A stretch of DNA of 64,000 nucleotides from Antedon bifida (lineage: Eukaryota; Echinodermata; Crinoidea; Comatulida; Antedonidae): the NCBI GenBank assembly GCA_963402885.1, contig OY727099.1, forward strand, positions 11,892,001 through 11,956,000, in the 5' to 3' direction. The notes under the pieces were generated by a model that made no database searches, was not told where the DNA came from, and saw only the letters and a program-made list of their open reading frames with translations. Each line of letters starts with the position of its first letter. The stretch's first letter is position 1. Below, one piece after another: positions 16,839 to 30,200 of the stretch. The translations under genes and the position numbers were made by a program.

Positions 16839-18068
16839 TTTGTATTGAAGAAACTTTTCTATAACAATCTCAATATTATGTGTCTACTTCATAAAGTCCA
16901 CGATCATAATAACGAAATGCTAAGTAAGCCTGCAATATATCCAATATTGCTATCTACTTCCTGTTAGTTTTAAATAAAGTTTACTAGTTCAATTATGTAA
17001 CACATAGACGGTCTTTATTAAGCTGTTACAAATTGTTAATTTACTTGTCAATCAAATAAATTATATCGTATCCGGTCGTTTCATCATGGACCAAATCAAT
17101 TTTACATGATATCAAATAGGTTTCCGGTCGTTTTGGTTCAATCACGGAATTTAATAATAATTATTATAATATTATATTGGTGTCGTCACTTTTATAACAG
17201 TGACAATTTAAAATAAATGCGAACATACAGAAATATATATCAAAAGGAATTTTACATCTTTTGTACCGTCACGAAAAACAATTGACTGATTATTTTTAAT
17301 TTAAAGATGTATTGTCCCCCTGAAAATATAATTTTTAACGAAATTTTTTTTGAATATGCCATATTAATGTAACATAATAGTTATCCACTTTGACCAAAAA
17401 TTGGATCGAAAAAAAATGTATTTACCTGAAAAAAATGTAATTTAAAACAAAAAATGGCCAAATTGGCTGCCAGCCAGTGGGTTTTTGGTTGAATTTAACC
17501 ATTTATTTAGTCAATTTATAGGTGAAAACATTGTTTTTTTTTCATTTTTTTTTCTATGGAAGTGATTAACTTTATTAAAACTACAAAATAACATATTCAA
17601 AGTCTGATTTAATTAATCTTCATTTTTCATGTCTTTGGGGGGGACAATACATCTTTAAAGGACACTACAAAAAACATGAATTGTCCCCTTCATAAGGGCT
17701 TTTGCGTGTGAAAAAAAAAATCAAAAACAAATATACCAAAAAGAACAATGATAACTCAAGAAACTGAGCACTAAGGGAAATTAGTGAAAAACCTTTAACA
17801 AACAAAACCCCAAAAAACAATCAAGCAACATACTCTCAGATTTCTACCGTCTAGTTTGCCAGGCTCGTGGTCATACCACGAAGGAGCCTCCTATATTATA
17901 ACTGCTTATTTTATTCTTATGTATTGTCAAACTGATTAAAACTAGGGACCCTATAGATCCATGTTTAATCGATACGGTACGTTAGATAACCATTGTCGTG
18001 GTTTTTGAATAGCTATTGAATCGATGACTCTAAAGACACTCGCATAGAAATAACTACTGTGATACGAA
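16839..18068. other. Intergenic region tubulin 2 / sulfotransferase
   Basis: Divergent promoters are expected for tubulin 2 (minus) and the sulfotransferase (plus). The only clear structure is a family C inverted-repeat element at 17301-17659. The rest is AT-rich with no open frame worth calling. Confidence 0.5.
17301..17659. mobile_element. Family C inverted-repeat element, copy 1
   Basis: Starts TTAAAGATGTATTGTCCCC and ends GGGGACAATACATCTTTAA. Related copies lie at 35962-36295 and 36308-36838. The AT-rich interior with runs of A and T has no coding capacity. Confidence 0.85.
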
Positions 18069-21000
18069 ATGGACAAACTATCAAAGATTGTAATTTTGTT
18101 GGTTATTTATAGCATTTTTCTGAGCATCGGATATATCAAATATTACGGAGAACGACCAATCAACAAGCTTCCAACAACATCATGTTGCCGCTCAGACTCT
18201 AATACGACGTCAGCTAAAAAAGGTACATGTATAGGATTGTACGGGAGAGGAAGTTATGAAACATGTTTGGTCCATGGTTATAGCATGGAGAAATAAGTTT
18301 CTCCATGGTTATACCATGGACCTATAAATTATAAACTAATTTATAGGTCCATGGTTATAGCATAGTGGACTACAGTACTAATCTTCCCTTTATTATAGGA
18401 TGGTAGTCATGCGTTACTGCTTTGTTATTACGTCACAGTTCTGTTATTGGGAATCCAACCAAGGAGTTTACCCAATAACAGTAAACAGTACAAAATATAG
18501 TAATGTATGCCTCCTGCGTACATTAGTATCTTTTATGTACGTTTCTGTTTAAGATTTAGCATTTTACTAATATCAGAATTATTAGATTCACTGTCAGGCT
18601 AGAGGTATGCCCATCGCCCGATTGACTCTTATTTTCTTGTTTTTTGTTTGTAGGCCTAATTTTCACCGTTATTATGGCAATTAGAGTTACGAACATGTAT
18701 TTACTTTACTTTGATCCAGCCTCCCTAATAGTTTGCATACAACGTGTTCTTCTTTTTTTATTATGGCGGTCATGTCCTGTAATTGTACTTGACGTGAATA
18801 GCCATTCATTATAGCTTATTCAAATACATAGGACTACGTACCTCAATAGACACTATACCCTAAGCAAACAATTTGTAAAGAGAGATTTATTTTCATATAC
18901 CGATTGGCAAACGTAGGCATAACAATGGTTTTTGGCTTGTATTATAATTGTAAAGTATACTGTAATGATGTATGGTATTTGAATATGATTTTTATTTTAC
19001 AGGGAAATTGTTTCTCGATAAGAAATCAAGTGACATGAACAAGTTTATTTTGCCAATCAAATCAAACTCGAAAAACAAAAGTAGTATGCCTATTATTACA
19101 TCAAATAATGGTCGAGGACGAAAGTTTCCTAGGAGGAAAAAGAAGAGATTTTTTTATTGGGGAGAATTAAAACAGACAATGCGTTTTCTACCTTTAGGCA
19201 GCACATTTGATACAAACACGGTGAGTTGTATATAAGAAAGTATGTAATGATTCCAATTTGAATTTTATTATATACTGTATAATGAATTTAGGTATTACAT
19301 CAAACGTTTTACAATTTTTAAAGAAATTGATATCTGCCTTTGCAAGTTTCTTGCTGAGTCGTCCAAACCTGCTACAATCTTGCTTGGTGACTGTACTGTG
19401 ACGTCATTCACAGGTCTGTCAAACTTCCTAGCAGAAATAAAAACAAGAAAACAATGTATAAATATTACTATACTATAATATATTGTTAATTCCTTAAATT
19501 ATGTCTATCTATATATCTAGGGTGAACGAGTAATCTTCAACCGAGTACCTAAGTGTGGAAGTCGAACTGTTTTAGATATTTTCAAATATTTAGCGAACAG
19601 AAACCAGTATAATATGATAAGCTCTACAATATATGGCCCTCTTCATCTACCAGAAAATAAAAAGGTAATATTTTAAATTTGATTCAATTCAATGGTTCTT
19701 TTGTCTTTTTTTTTAAATTCTTGTGAACTCATCTATATTATTAAAAAATTATACCTATGTCGGCAAACGGTTTTCTTGTACGTTAACGCCACATACTAAT
19801 ATAACAACTAATATAAGCCAGCCGCAATGGTATAGCGCTTTGATTTTGGACGATTCAACAATAATTATTACCTAGGACGACGATGTAAGATACAAAAGTC
19901 TTACATCAAATTAGGGAGCACACGTATCATAGGTCATAGGTCATATTACAGTTAAGGTTATTTAATGTTGATCGATTTTTGTTTATCTATTTGTCACAAT
20001 TTAGGCTTTGATAAAAGAATTAATTCTGGCGACGGAACCTCCGGTTTTGTTCCAGCGTCATATGCATTTTTTAAGTTTTCCAAAGTAAGTAGGTACCATG
20101 CACTCTTGGGCCTGGTAGATACTGAATAATTCAATCCGATAATTAGCTGTGTCGATCGTGTGTGCGTGCTGTGTTGGGTGGTGGCTTAGGCTGTTATGAG
20201 GGAAGTCAATTAGCAAATGCATGCACAGTAATGTATCGACAGTAGTCCTTAGCTAGAATGAAAAAACACATTTTTTTTATGGTTTAATAATTAATTACCT
20301 TATCCATAGCTCATCAAGAGTTAGATATATAAACATTATTCGAGATCCCATAGAGAGGTTCATATCGGAGTACTACTTCATACGTTTTGGCGACGATAGA
20401 AATCCTATGAACTTTGTGGGTACAGATGGAGAGAAATTTCAGGTAATTCTAATATTATTTATTTGATTGGTTGTAATTTAGACCAATCACAACGCGATGG
20501 ATTATCCGAACTGTGTAATTGGTCAATTGCGTTGCGCGTACGACATTGCGTTGCTCAAGTAGTATGTTACGCCGTGTGTGCCAAATATTTTACGAATATT
20601 AAGCCGAATTATGAACTTAAGAAGTAAAGTGTATGACTTACTTACAGACCATTAACGAATGTGTACTAAAGCGACGTCCTGAATGCTCAGGGAATAGACT
20701 TCAGTATATAATTCCATTTTTTTGTGGACACAGCCCTCAGTGCAGGTAAGATAGATAATTTTCAATATTGTTTATTGAGTTGTTTTAGGTTCTTTTTTTT
20801 ATTCTTTTCTAAAGCTCTGTCTACACTATCAAACTGTATGTGACAAAAATGTGATGTGCCCATAAATGGACATAATGATGTCATATCACTACCATATTTA
20901 AGCATATCACTACCATATTTGGGCACACTTTTTTTGTCAAGCTAGTTTGATAGTGTAGACACAGAGCTTAATTAAACAGGGGACATACCCTGCAGGGTGT

Positions 21001-21729
21001 TTACGTTACGTAACGTTTACGTTATTTCTGACTCAACGATTATTATTTTTTTTAACAGTTTGTTAAATAGTTCAATTCCTTTGGAGATGGCTAAAGCTAA
21101 CATAGAACGAAGCTTCGTAACGGTAGGATTACTAGATGAAATTGAAGACACATTTGCTGTCCTAGAAAAAGCATTACCTCGATTATTTCAGGGGGCTACT
21201 GCTGAAATTGTTCGACGCCAAAGTATGTAATCTCAAGTATATTATAGTTAAACAAGTATGATTATTTTAATTATGACGATGGTTAATAGGAGGATGGCGT
21301 GCCTTACTTAAAAGTGTGGTTCCCACTAGAGACGTGACGCGCGCAAGGACCGAAAGCGCAAAATAGTAATTTGACTAATCACAAGCGATGGATCCGAACT
21401 GTCGCTTGCGATTGGTCAACTCGCTTGCGTTGCGTCTCTCTAGATAGTGGCAACCAATATTTATAAGTAACGTCGTAATAGGCACCTTGTAGCCTATATA
21501 TAATTATTTCTGTTCAATTGCATTTCAACATGTTAAGTTGAGTTATTTTTATATTTTTTTTTTTTCAGAGCAAAAGAAGAGCAAACAATTTCAAACGAAG
21601 TCTAAAGTAATGCCAACAGAGGAAGTCAACAAAATTATATTAAAAGAAATGTATTGGGAATATCAATTATATGATTATGTAAAAGAACGCTTCAAAAATC
21701 AGAAGAAAACTCTGGGTATCAAAAGGTGA
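18069..21729 (+). CDS. UST: Uronyl 2-O-sulfotransferase-like Golgi enzyme
   Basis: Eight coding exons: 18069-18222, 19003-19220, 19521-19664, 20005-20084, 20310-20442, 20648-20745, 21059-21222, 21569-21729. All phases agree and the product is about 383 residues; human UST has 406. It is a type II protein: short cytosolic N-terminus, one membrane anchor (residues 7-23), and a stem with a strongly basic patch ([13 protein letters not shown]). The sulfotransferase fold follows. The 5'-phosphosulfate-binding loop is '[11 protein letters not shown]' (KCGSRT as in UST, whereas HS2ST has KTGST). 'RHMHFL' has the candidate catalytic His. The 3'-phosphate-binding stretch is '[24 protein letters not shown]'-like (20310-20442). 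'[11 protein letters not shown]', '[20 protein letters not shown]'-type and 'YDYVKERF' motifs complete it. UST sulfates C2 of iduronate or glucuronate in chondroitin/dermatan sulfate using PAPS. HS2ST is the less likely alternative. AATAAA-type signals lie at about 21823 and 22376. Confidence 0.93.
18268..18365. repeat. Cluster of nested palindromes in UST intron 1
   Basis: Three overlapping inverted repeats built on TCCATGG and ATTTATAGGTCCATGG (for example CATGGACCTATAAATT, a short loop, then AATTTATAGGTCCATG). A potential cruciform; non-coding. Confidence 0.6.
20812..20969. mobile_element. Family A MITE, copy in UST intron 6
   Basis: Ends AAGCTCTGTCTACACTATC and GATAGTGTAGACACAGAGCTT; it lies 90 bp before exon 7. 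Confidence 0.88.
21309..21453. mobile_element. Family B inverted-repeat element, copy in UST intron 7
   Basis: Family B is marked by GGTTCCCACTAG, CGCAACGCAAGGACGTA, TTGACCAATCACAAGCGA and AGTTCGAATAATCCATCGC words with inverted ends. Here the ends are GTGGTTCCCACTAGAGACG and the approximate inverse. Other copies are at 54158-54302, 55075-55345, 60920-61080, 61884-62217 and 63560-63690. A diverged relative lies at 20466-20570. Confidence 0.75.
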
Positions 21730-21835
21730 CTCAGGGGATATGGGTAATACCGCATGCTAACGCATGCGCAGACTCTCTGAATCGAATTTGATTTACCGGA
21801 TGCTGATCCTAGTATGAATGATAATAAATGTGATA

Positions 21836-22165
21836 CCGTATTTATTCGAATAAACGGAGAGGTTTTATCCGAGGGATGCGTTTATTCGGGGGAGGCTTTT
21901 ATTTTTTGGGTGTACTGTGTACTGTATAACATGTATAATAATAAATACCCATTAAATACAACATAAGTGATATCGAGAAGTGATAAAATACAGTAAAAAT
22001 TGTATTGAAATGCTTGGTGTACATCATGCCAATCAATAACTTTTACTACAAATAGAAATGTGTTCTAATACAATGTTGTGTATATGTGAATGTGGTGGGG
22101 CGTTTATTCGAGGAAATATAAAGGCCATGGGATTCGGGTAGCGTTTTATTCGAAAAGGTCGCCGA
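21836..22165. repeat. Inverted-repeat element with TTTATTCGAATAAACG ends
   Basis: Starts at CCGTATTTATTCGAATAAAC and ends near GCGTTTTATTCGAAAAGG, with repeated GCGTTTATTCG words. Looks like a single transposon-derived element 3' of UST. Class not determined. Confidence 0.5.
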
Positions 22166-22659
22166 TCGTATTCAAATGAAAAGAGAAATCTTCAATGCAA
22201 TTTCTCGGATTGTTGATCTGAATTACGATTATAAAATTGTGCGGATTATAATACTAATCTAAACATCATAGGTGAATTGAAATGGAGATGCACCCAAAGA
22301 AGGGAATTATTATGGGACACCGTCATGAGCCTACTTGTTTACTTTTGTCCACAATGATTTCGTTATTAAAAAAGACAATAAACGTTAAATTTAATCAAAA
22401 ACCCTTTGTCTTTCAGACAATGAACTTCCAGTTGTCTATTTTTTAAATGACATTTTTATTACGCACAATTTTTTTTCGAACTAATTTTTGGTCGAATTGC
22501 TGTGAAAATGGACAAGAATTCAGGACAGGTTTTCAATTGTATTTCAGAGGGACAAATCTTTAAATTTTTAACCGGCAGTAATCAATAATTAAAATAAATA
22601 ACCCAATTGTTTTGTATTAATTGATTGATGGCCACCATACCTCCTGTATAACTTAAAGT

Positions 22660-22925
22660 GAGTGAGTGGCCGAGCGGTTATGACAGTGGAACCGTAATTA
22701 CGTAGCCATAACATCGGCAAGGGTTCGAGGCTCACTCACTCCATGGTTCTGGTGGTAGAACGAGTCTTCTCGGATAAGGACTATAAACCGTAGGTCCAGT
22801 GTACACATAGCTCATGTGCACTTTAAAGAACATAGTACATCTTTCGAGACGAGTAGGGGGTTACCCCGGTGTACTAGTCCCCACAAACACAACCACTGTC
22901 GTCACACACAGCCACTGTGCAATTA
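22660..22925 (+). repeat. tRNA-derived SINE, copy 1
   Basis: Head GAGTGAGTGGCCGAGCGGTT (A box) and GGTTCGAGGCTC (B box), closed by ACTCACTC, like a class II Leu/Ser-type tRNA. The tail contains GGTCCAGTGTACACAT, GCTCATGTGCACTTTAAAG, GAGACGAGTAGGGGGTTACC and CCGGTGTACTAGTCC. Further copies lie at 32067-32885, 42865-43088 (minus) and 59216-59395 (partial). Confidence 0.88.
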
Positions 22926-23300
22926 ATCAGAGACTAAATATCATGCATGCATGCAATAGCATGCGCACAAACCCTGCTTGTTTTGATCCTTAAGGATCGT
23001 TAAGCAGTATTCCGAAAGATGGTGGTGATGGTTCTGGTGGTAGAACGGATAAGGACTATAAACCGTAGGTCCAGTGTACACATAGCTCATGTGCACTTTA
23101 AAGAACATAGTACATCTTTCGAGACGAGTAGGGGGTTACCCCGGTGTACTAGTCCCCACAAACACAACCACTGTCGTCACACACAGCCACTGTGCAATTA
23201 ATCAGAGACTAAATATCATGCATGCATGCAATAGCATGCGCACAAACCCTGCTTGTTTTGATCCTTAAGGATCGTTAAGCAGTATTCCGAAAGAAGAAGA
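22746..23300 (+). repeat. Tandem duplication of SINE tail (period about 284 bp)
   Basis: The segment from GGTTCTGGTGGTAGAACG to GCAGTATTCCGAAAGA is present twice, at 22746-23019 and 23030-23295. The second lacks the tRNA head. The copies are nearly identical, so the duplication is recent. Confidence 0.85.
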
Positions 23301-23439
23301 AGAAGAAAAATGGTTCCAAAAAAGAGAGCGAAGTTCCACCACCTCAACACACGTACGTAGTACCAAGCTTTAATGATTTTGCGCCCTCTATATTAAGTAT
23401 CTGCATAAACTTTTTACCGTGTACGAAAACAGAGCATGT

Positions 23440-24110
23440 GCAGCTAGCTAGCTAGCAGACAGTACGAGGCAGTCAGCGTGGGTGCTGGTGGTGTGTGCAG
23501 TAAGAGGGCCTATACTATAGGCTATACCTAGCCTACGGAAAGGTTCCTAGATTATTATATTTTCTCAATTAGTATGATTATTATAAATTGATTTTTATCA
23601 ATTAATGAATACTGCGTAGGCCTATTTAGTTAGTAGTATATGTTTCTGAGTGACGAGATTAAAAAGGCATCGACTCTCTAGACTAGCTAGCTAGCCTAGG
23701 TAGTAGGCCTAGCCTAGCTAGACTTAGGCTAGGCCTAAGCTAGGCATGAGCCTACACTGTATTCTAAGCATAAACCTAGCCTAGAGGCCTACTGCTTAGG
23801 TAGGTATCTATTTACAGCGAGTCAAATGGCTGAGCGGTTAAGGTAGGGGCGTCAGGCCTTATTTATATTAAATAAGAACTGTACATAATATTAATAGGCC
23901 TAGGCCTAGTAATGTATTAGGCCTAGGCCTAGTAATGTATCGATAATTATTATTACATTAAATAATGCAGGCCTCCTAGCTAGGGCCTAGGCATATATTA
24001 ATAAGGTTTTGATTTAGACTAGGCTACACCTAGTCTATCTAGCTAGTCTAGCCTAGGCCTTTCTAGCTAGCTAGGCATAGGCCTATAATAATAGTATATT
24101 ATTTATTAAA
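23440..24110. repeat. CTAG / GGCCTA-rich low-complexity tract
   Basis: Dense in CTAG, GCTAGCTAG, AGGCCTAGGCCTA and TAGGCCTA, many of them self-complementary. A tRNA-like A-box word (TGGCTGAGCGGTTAAGG, about 23827) sits in it without a B box. A similar tract occurs at 1860-2115, also upstream of a gene. Confidence 0.6.
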
Positions 24111-24223
24111 GGACAAGCCTGTAGCATATACTAATGGTGTAGGTTGAAAAATAGCCATGGGTGGGCCATATTTCTTTATTTTACATTTATTAACATTTCT
24201 TATCTTACATAGGTACATAAATC

Positions 24224-27200
24224 ATGGGAATAGATGCAGTAATTGCAGTGTTGTTTGCTGGATTCCTAACATTGAGAACAATCAATACAGTGTATTCTTC
24301 ATCTGTTAATGGTAGGTATTTATGGCTTTAATTTTATTTATTTGATCAAATAATGATCCTTTCTTTTTTATTTCAGAATATCAATATAAACATAACATAC
24401 TGGTACTTCAAAATGTTCAGCCTTTTGTTGTCTTTTCAGAAACAACTAAAGATTTTAAACAAGAAAATAGCTTTAAAAGTAGACATTTATTGAGTGTTGA
24501 AGAAGATTGGGTTGAAGAAACTCCTATTCCTGAGGTAATTGTGACTGACTTTAGTAACACTTACTGCATATGGACTGTTTTACACAGTCAACTAATCAGT
24601 GAATAACAAAAAGTGTGAGTGATAGCATTTGCAATGGATTTTCTGACAGAGGTGAAAAGTTGTAGGCCTAATAAGCAGTACTGTGCAATCAAGACTCTGT
24701 GAAATATACTGTGTGACTAGGTATGCAGAAAATTGGGCTCTTCACACAGAAAACCAGCGGGGTGTACATCTCCTCATTCGGTACTGGGAAGGCCTACCCG
24801 AAAAAAAGTAAAGTGCAATTACGACTTTAAATTGTTTATATATTACGTGCACGTTTTTATTATACCACGTCCATACTTCTATGATATCACATACCATGTC
24901 ACAAATTTGTTTGTTTTCTTTTCCACATTAAAGTTGACTTATGAAATATCAGGTGACACTTATCCAAAGGCGGTGGATGGCGGTAGTGTACTTGAGTACA
25001 CCTGCTTACTTGTCTACAAAGTGGAGCCAGAACATACTGCAATCAATATCTCATTTGAGGTAATGTTTTTTCGTTTATAAGACTTAATAAGAATTTTTTC
25101 ATACATAAAAGTATACTAAACTTCATCAAATGATCCAAATCTGTAACTACGTCAACTACAGACTTTTTTCTGGTCAATTTGTTTATTAGGGTTTTGCCTT
25201 GTTTATTTAACAATAACACTTTCTTTTTACACTTGTTTTAAACAGCGCATAGAGACTATTACCATGTATTTTGCACTATACATTTAAAACCATTAACTAT
25301 CCATGGCACTTTTAATTGAGCTGTAATTTGGTGGTTGGCAATGCTTTCCTTCCAATCTCAAGGTCCAGGGTTCGAATCCTGACCATCACGATATCACTCA
25401 TTCCAATGTCATGGTTTTAACTCATGAATCTTTGAAAAAGAAAGAGATACAAATGAGACTGCAGGCTACAGTATAATATGATCAGTAATGTAATGCTGTA
25501 TTGTAAATGCTAATTATGAGCATATGAACTGTTACTATTCTTATAGCATTTTCTTCTGAAGACAAATGGCCACGTCATTGATACTTAGTATCAGTTGACT
25601 TCACTGCTGGTGTACTCAAGATCTACGTTTATACCATGCTATACACTATTTTGATTATTGAGAATAAGAGATATGTTACTCAAATATTTATGATAATAAC
25701 AAACAATATTGTTTCAGGTTGATCTACCATTCAGTTCATTTCATGAGGATTCTTTCAGCGTCACACTTTATAGTGAAGCCCTTGGTATTTTACCATTACT
25801 CCCCAACCAGACTACTGATGACAGTGTAGATGATGAAGAGTCTAAAGCTGCTGTGAAGATTCTCCACCTGTTTCACGATCCCATTGTAGAGAAGGTACTA
25901 CAGCACTATAATTAATTTTGTATGATTCATTTACTATATATAAACGGCAATGTTAATTAGTCTTACATTGATCTGAATGATAAATGAAACTAAGCCAGGA
26001 CCTTGGTTGGTGTCATTTTTATCATTGATCAAGGGCTTCTCTCGTCCAGTGGAAAGATATACGTCTGAGGCAGATACTAGATGCAGGGGCTGCCATAAGA
26101 GTCAGCAGTGCTGTGATTTCAAATGCTTGATAGAAACCAATCTTACATTTTTGTACCAACATATTATTTTTAGAATTATGGTTTTTTTTATTTGTCTTCT
26201 TTAAAGAGGGTAACCCATATCAGTGATATCACTGCTTTCCACTGGGGCCCTCTAATCACTACAATACATAAACGTTAGACTACAAGCAAAACAATCACAC
26301 ACATACAAACTAATTACTAAAAGAAAGTCTTGCTTTGTTCAACACAGCTATATGTGAAAGTGGATATATCAGAACCAATGTGGGTTAACTTGACGGAGCC
26401 ATGGCAGCGTCCAGATTGCTGGTGGGTGCCTGCCTTTCCAGACTGCTATCAAACTGTATATTCCGGTAAATAATAATATTATGTAGCAATAGGCAATTTA
26501 GAAGATACTTGCTTGATGTTAATAGGTCGGTTAACAAGCTAAATAGAAAACATTACTTGCTTGATGTTAATAGGTCGGTTAACAAGCTAAAATAGCTTGT
26601 ATGACCCTTCCTTTTCTTTCTTCTTTTTCAATACTGTAATTACTGTATAGACATTTGGGGGATCCAAGTACGAATAATGTTTTTTTGTATTAAAAAGATA
26701 AATGTAATGACAATATTAGGGATGATGTGCTTATAAGTGTGAAAAAGTAAACTTGCAGTCAAGAAATGTACTACCTCAACTTCAAGCTCTATTAGAATTA
26801 TTTCTTTTAAACATGTGTTATAGATATTTGTATTTTTTACATTCTATTCAACAACAATGACTCAACAATTGCAGGATGGGAAACTTCTAAACCAAGTCTC
26901 ATAAGGTAGTGACGCTATATTGAAAATCTTGAGACTATAATGAGACTATAACAGGATTTGAACCAATGACTCTGGGATTGTAAAGCAAGTCAACCATCAC
27001 AGTGCCACTACTTATTTATTTAATTATTGTACAGTAACCTCATTGTAATTTTTTTCTATTTTGTTAATGGTGGTCTTAATGCTTAAAGTCTATTTCTAGA
27101 CTTATTTTGACCACCATCCACATTTGTATATACTTAATATTTATTTTCAAACTCAAATAATTAAATTTATTAGATTGAGTTTTATTTCCTCAGATTGTGT

Positions 27201-30200
27201 GTTCTATGATAGATCACCAGAACAAACCTGGGAGCCAGCTTATTGCTATCAGTTTAAAGTGTCAGACTGTCTTCCATTTAACACTACTTCTGAATGTTAC
27301 TACGTCGATACAACATCATGTCTCATGGCGTTGATCGCAGATGCAGAGCGCCCTCAGGACATGCTATGTCCAACGGATGTCAACGAGACTGATTGTATCC
27401 AGATTAATGATCGCGGATTGTTCTTTACTCAGTATGACTTCAGTGTTCCAACTGTTGCTCCAATCCCTGAAACATACGAGAAAGATTTTTGTGGCATGTC
27501 TATGGAAAGCATTTGGAGTATGTAACACATTTCATAATGAATTTTGTATTTTTGGATACCATCTAATCACTAATTAATATGTTTACAATATATTTTTAAA
27601 ATTTTGTTATTACATACGCATCCAACAGCGAGCACAAACTCGCCAATTACAGAATGGATAAACTATTTTATAATTTATTGTGCTTATAAAGTAAGTCTCA
27701 TTTGAGGCTTAGGGGATGGAGTTGAAAGAGGCGTTAGTTACAACCCGGGAACTAGGTCAGGATTGAACTCCGGACCTTGGGATTGGAAGGCAAGCACGTT
27801 AACCACCAAGCTACAGCTCCACTATTTGGCAGAATATCTTACATTCAAACATGTACCAAATGTTTTTAAGCTTTACATCTAATGTCCATTGTTATGATCC
27901 TTTAACATTTCTACCTTAATTATCATTTGTTTTCAATTTAGTGGCCGAGGAAACAGCATATGAGCGGCAGTATACATACGACAGTACGATTGAGGAAGAT
28001 GAGAACGGTTGTGTGCGTGTAATTATGCGTATAAAACCAATTATTACAACACCGCCACCAACATACAATCCATATAAAGCTTTACGTAAGACCGAGAAGT
28101 ACATAAATGCGAAGACTTGTATGAATGCAAACACTACAGGATTCTACATTCAACCTATTCAACCAATTGATTGGAAGGATTTCAATATTACAATTTTGTT
28201 CACTGGTTGGTGTTGCTACTTATCATTCACATTTATTCAGCAATATATAAATATTTACCAATTATTGACATTATTACAGGGATCTTACAGAGACAAGTGT
28301 CAATTAAATGATTATTAAAAATGTTCACAATTTCTTAAACTAGATATTATTTTCTTGGAATTGTATTTATGTATTTTATCTTATTACCGTAACTTCAGAA
28401 AAGAGTGTCTGTTTTACATGAATATAAATAAAAAATCAATTTATTTTTTGTTTACAAATATCATAATTGATCTTGTTTTAACTTTAAATTTTTAGGTGAA
28501 ATTTTTAACTATGTTGAAGTAAATCAAGTTTTAGTTTCAGAAGTTTATGTAAACATAACACAAAATACTAAACTCATTAACCAAACAAAACGTGTATTTG
28601 GTAAGTAAAGTTTTTAAACTTCTTTATCTCTCCTTTTAATAAGTTCAATTTGAGACAGGCACCATTTTTTCCACTTGTTTTGTGGACGAAAAAAAGTTAA
28701 TTTATCTAAGAAAAAATTTTTTTATTTTTTAAAAATTTTTAGCTGTTCAAGAAATACCAATAAAAAGACCAGGTTACTGGGTATACAATAACCCAACATT
28801 TTCTGAATATCATTTTATCCTGAAACATGAACAAATACTTCACCATGGTGTTTTGGTCCACCCCGAAGCGTTCAGCCGCGGTTTCACCATGACGATTGAT
28901 GTTCCAAAGGTTGATGATGTATACTTGGCCAAATTTGAAAACATCACACCTTGGTGGAAGACGGGAAAACATTTTGTATCGATATCAGATTACCATATGT
29001 TCAATTCAACCTATAATACGAATGGTGATAAAATAAATTTGGAAACTGTAATAGATAAGTTGGAAGGTTATTATGATGGGGATAGCAGATTGCCAGATAT
29101 CACTTCTGAATGGGTTGTCGAACAAAATGATTACGGAGAAGAAATAATCGTCCAGTGTATATTTACGGTCACACCATTTCTCAATACTAAAGACGTTGTT
29201 AGGCGTGACGATGGCAGAATAAATTTCTATTTGTATTCTCGAGTTCTTTCATCGGTGGTGACCGATGATGTTCTTAAATTTTCTATCAAAGCCGATTTTA
29301 AGTTCCCACCAGGAGATAAACTAATTCTGTCAGCGTCCAGGAACAGCACCGTGACTGTTCAACCGTTTGTGCCACGTATTCCATCAGTCAATGCCACGCA
29401 AGAACCAGACTGCCAAGATGACATCACATATACTTTTGAACTATTCAACATTCTGGAATTTTCTATCAAGGATATTTGGATGAACGTGACCTGTCCCGAT
29501 TTAGTTATCATTCCTTCGACTCTTGAAGTTGAAATTATTCATGATGTTAACGTCACAAGTGATAGCAACGCTGATGTCATGCTTACTACAGATCAAACAT
29601 ATCACATACACTACACAGAGTTAGCTCCTCAAGTCCTTGCAAGAGGGCAGCAGACATTTCGACTGGTCAATAACGGTGTTGCGCCTCATTACTCCAAAGT
29701 GTATCTTTCATTTCGCAAGGATAATAAGGCATTAGTCCTTCCATATTTGGCAGGTGTCAGTAATGAACTGTTTACACCCGGGATTGAGTATATTTTATAT
29801 GGGCGTGATTTGATTGAGGAGGAGGAGGAGGTGATAATATTGACAACACCAATGAGTAGGACTACTGTGTCGTTAGGGAATGCCACAGCTGAAATGCCTG
29901 TTATGGGGGAGGAGGAGGAAGAAGTAAGTGATGGCGTGGAAGAAGAGATAAAACCTCTAATGTACTTGATGCCTGTTGGGTCGAATGCAACCTTCATTAT
30001 AAATATAACAGTACCAGAAATAACCACAGAGGTCAGTGGTAAATAGTAGTACATTGAAGCTCTGTCTACACTATCAAACTTTATGTGACAAAGTTTGATG
30101 TGCCCAAATATGGTATTTATATGCTTAAATATGGTAGTGATATGACATCATGTCCATTATGGTCACATCATAGTTTGTTGTCACATAAAATTTGATAGAC

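Larger units (their letters stand above)
22166..24223. other. Intergenic region UST / giant secreted protein gene
   Basis: Contains the probable UST 3' UTR end (AATAAA at about 22376), a tRNA-derived SINE whose tail is tandemly duplicated (22660-23300), and a CTAG/GGCCTA-rich tract (23440-24110). An acceptor-like ACATAG at about 24211 precedes the next gene's start codon, suggesting an upstream 5' UTR exon in this stretch. Confidence 0.5.

Noticed and set aside
18069-21729. Heparan sulfate 2-O-sulfotransferase as the identity of the sulfotransferase
   Set aside because: The phosphosulfate loop is KCGSRT as in UST rather than KTGST, and the C-terminal 'YDYVKERF' matches UST better; kept only as an alternative.
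22662-22742. Possible functional Leu/Ser-type tRNA gene
   Set aside because: A and B boxes are present, but the same unit recurs with a shared tail at four other sites, and the anticodon arm is irregular; it is a SINE head.
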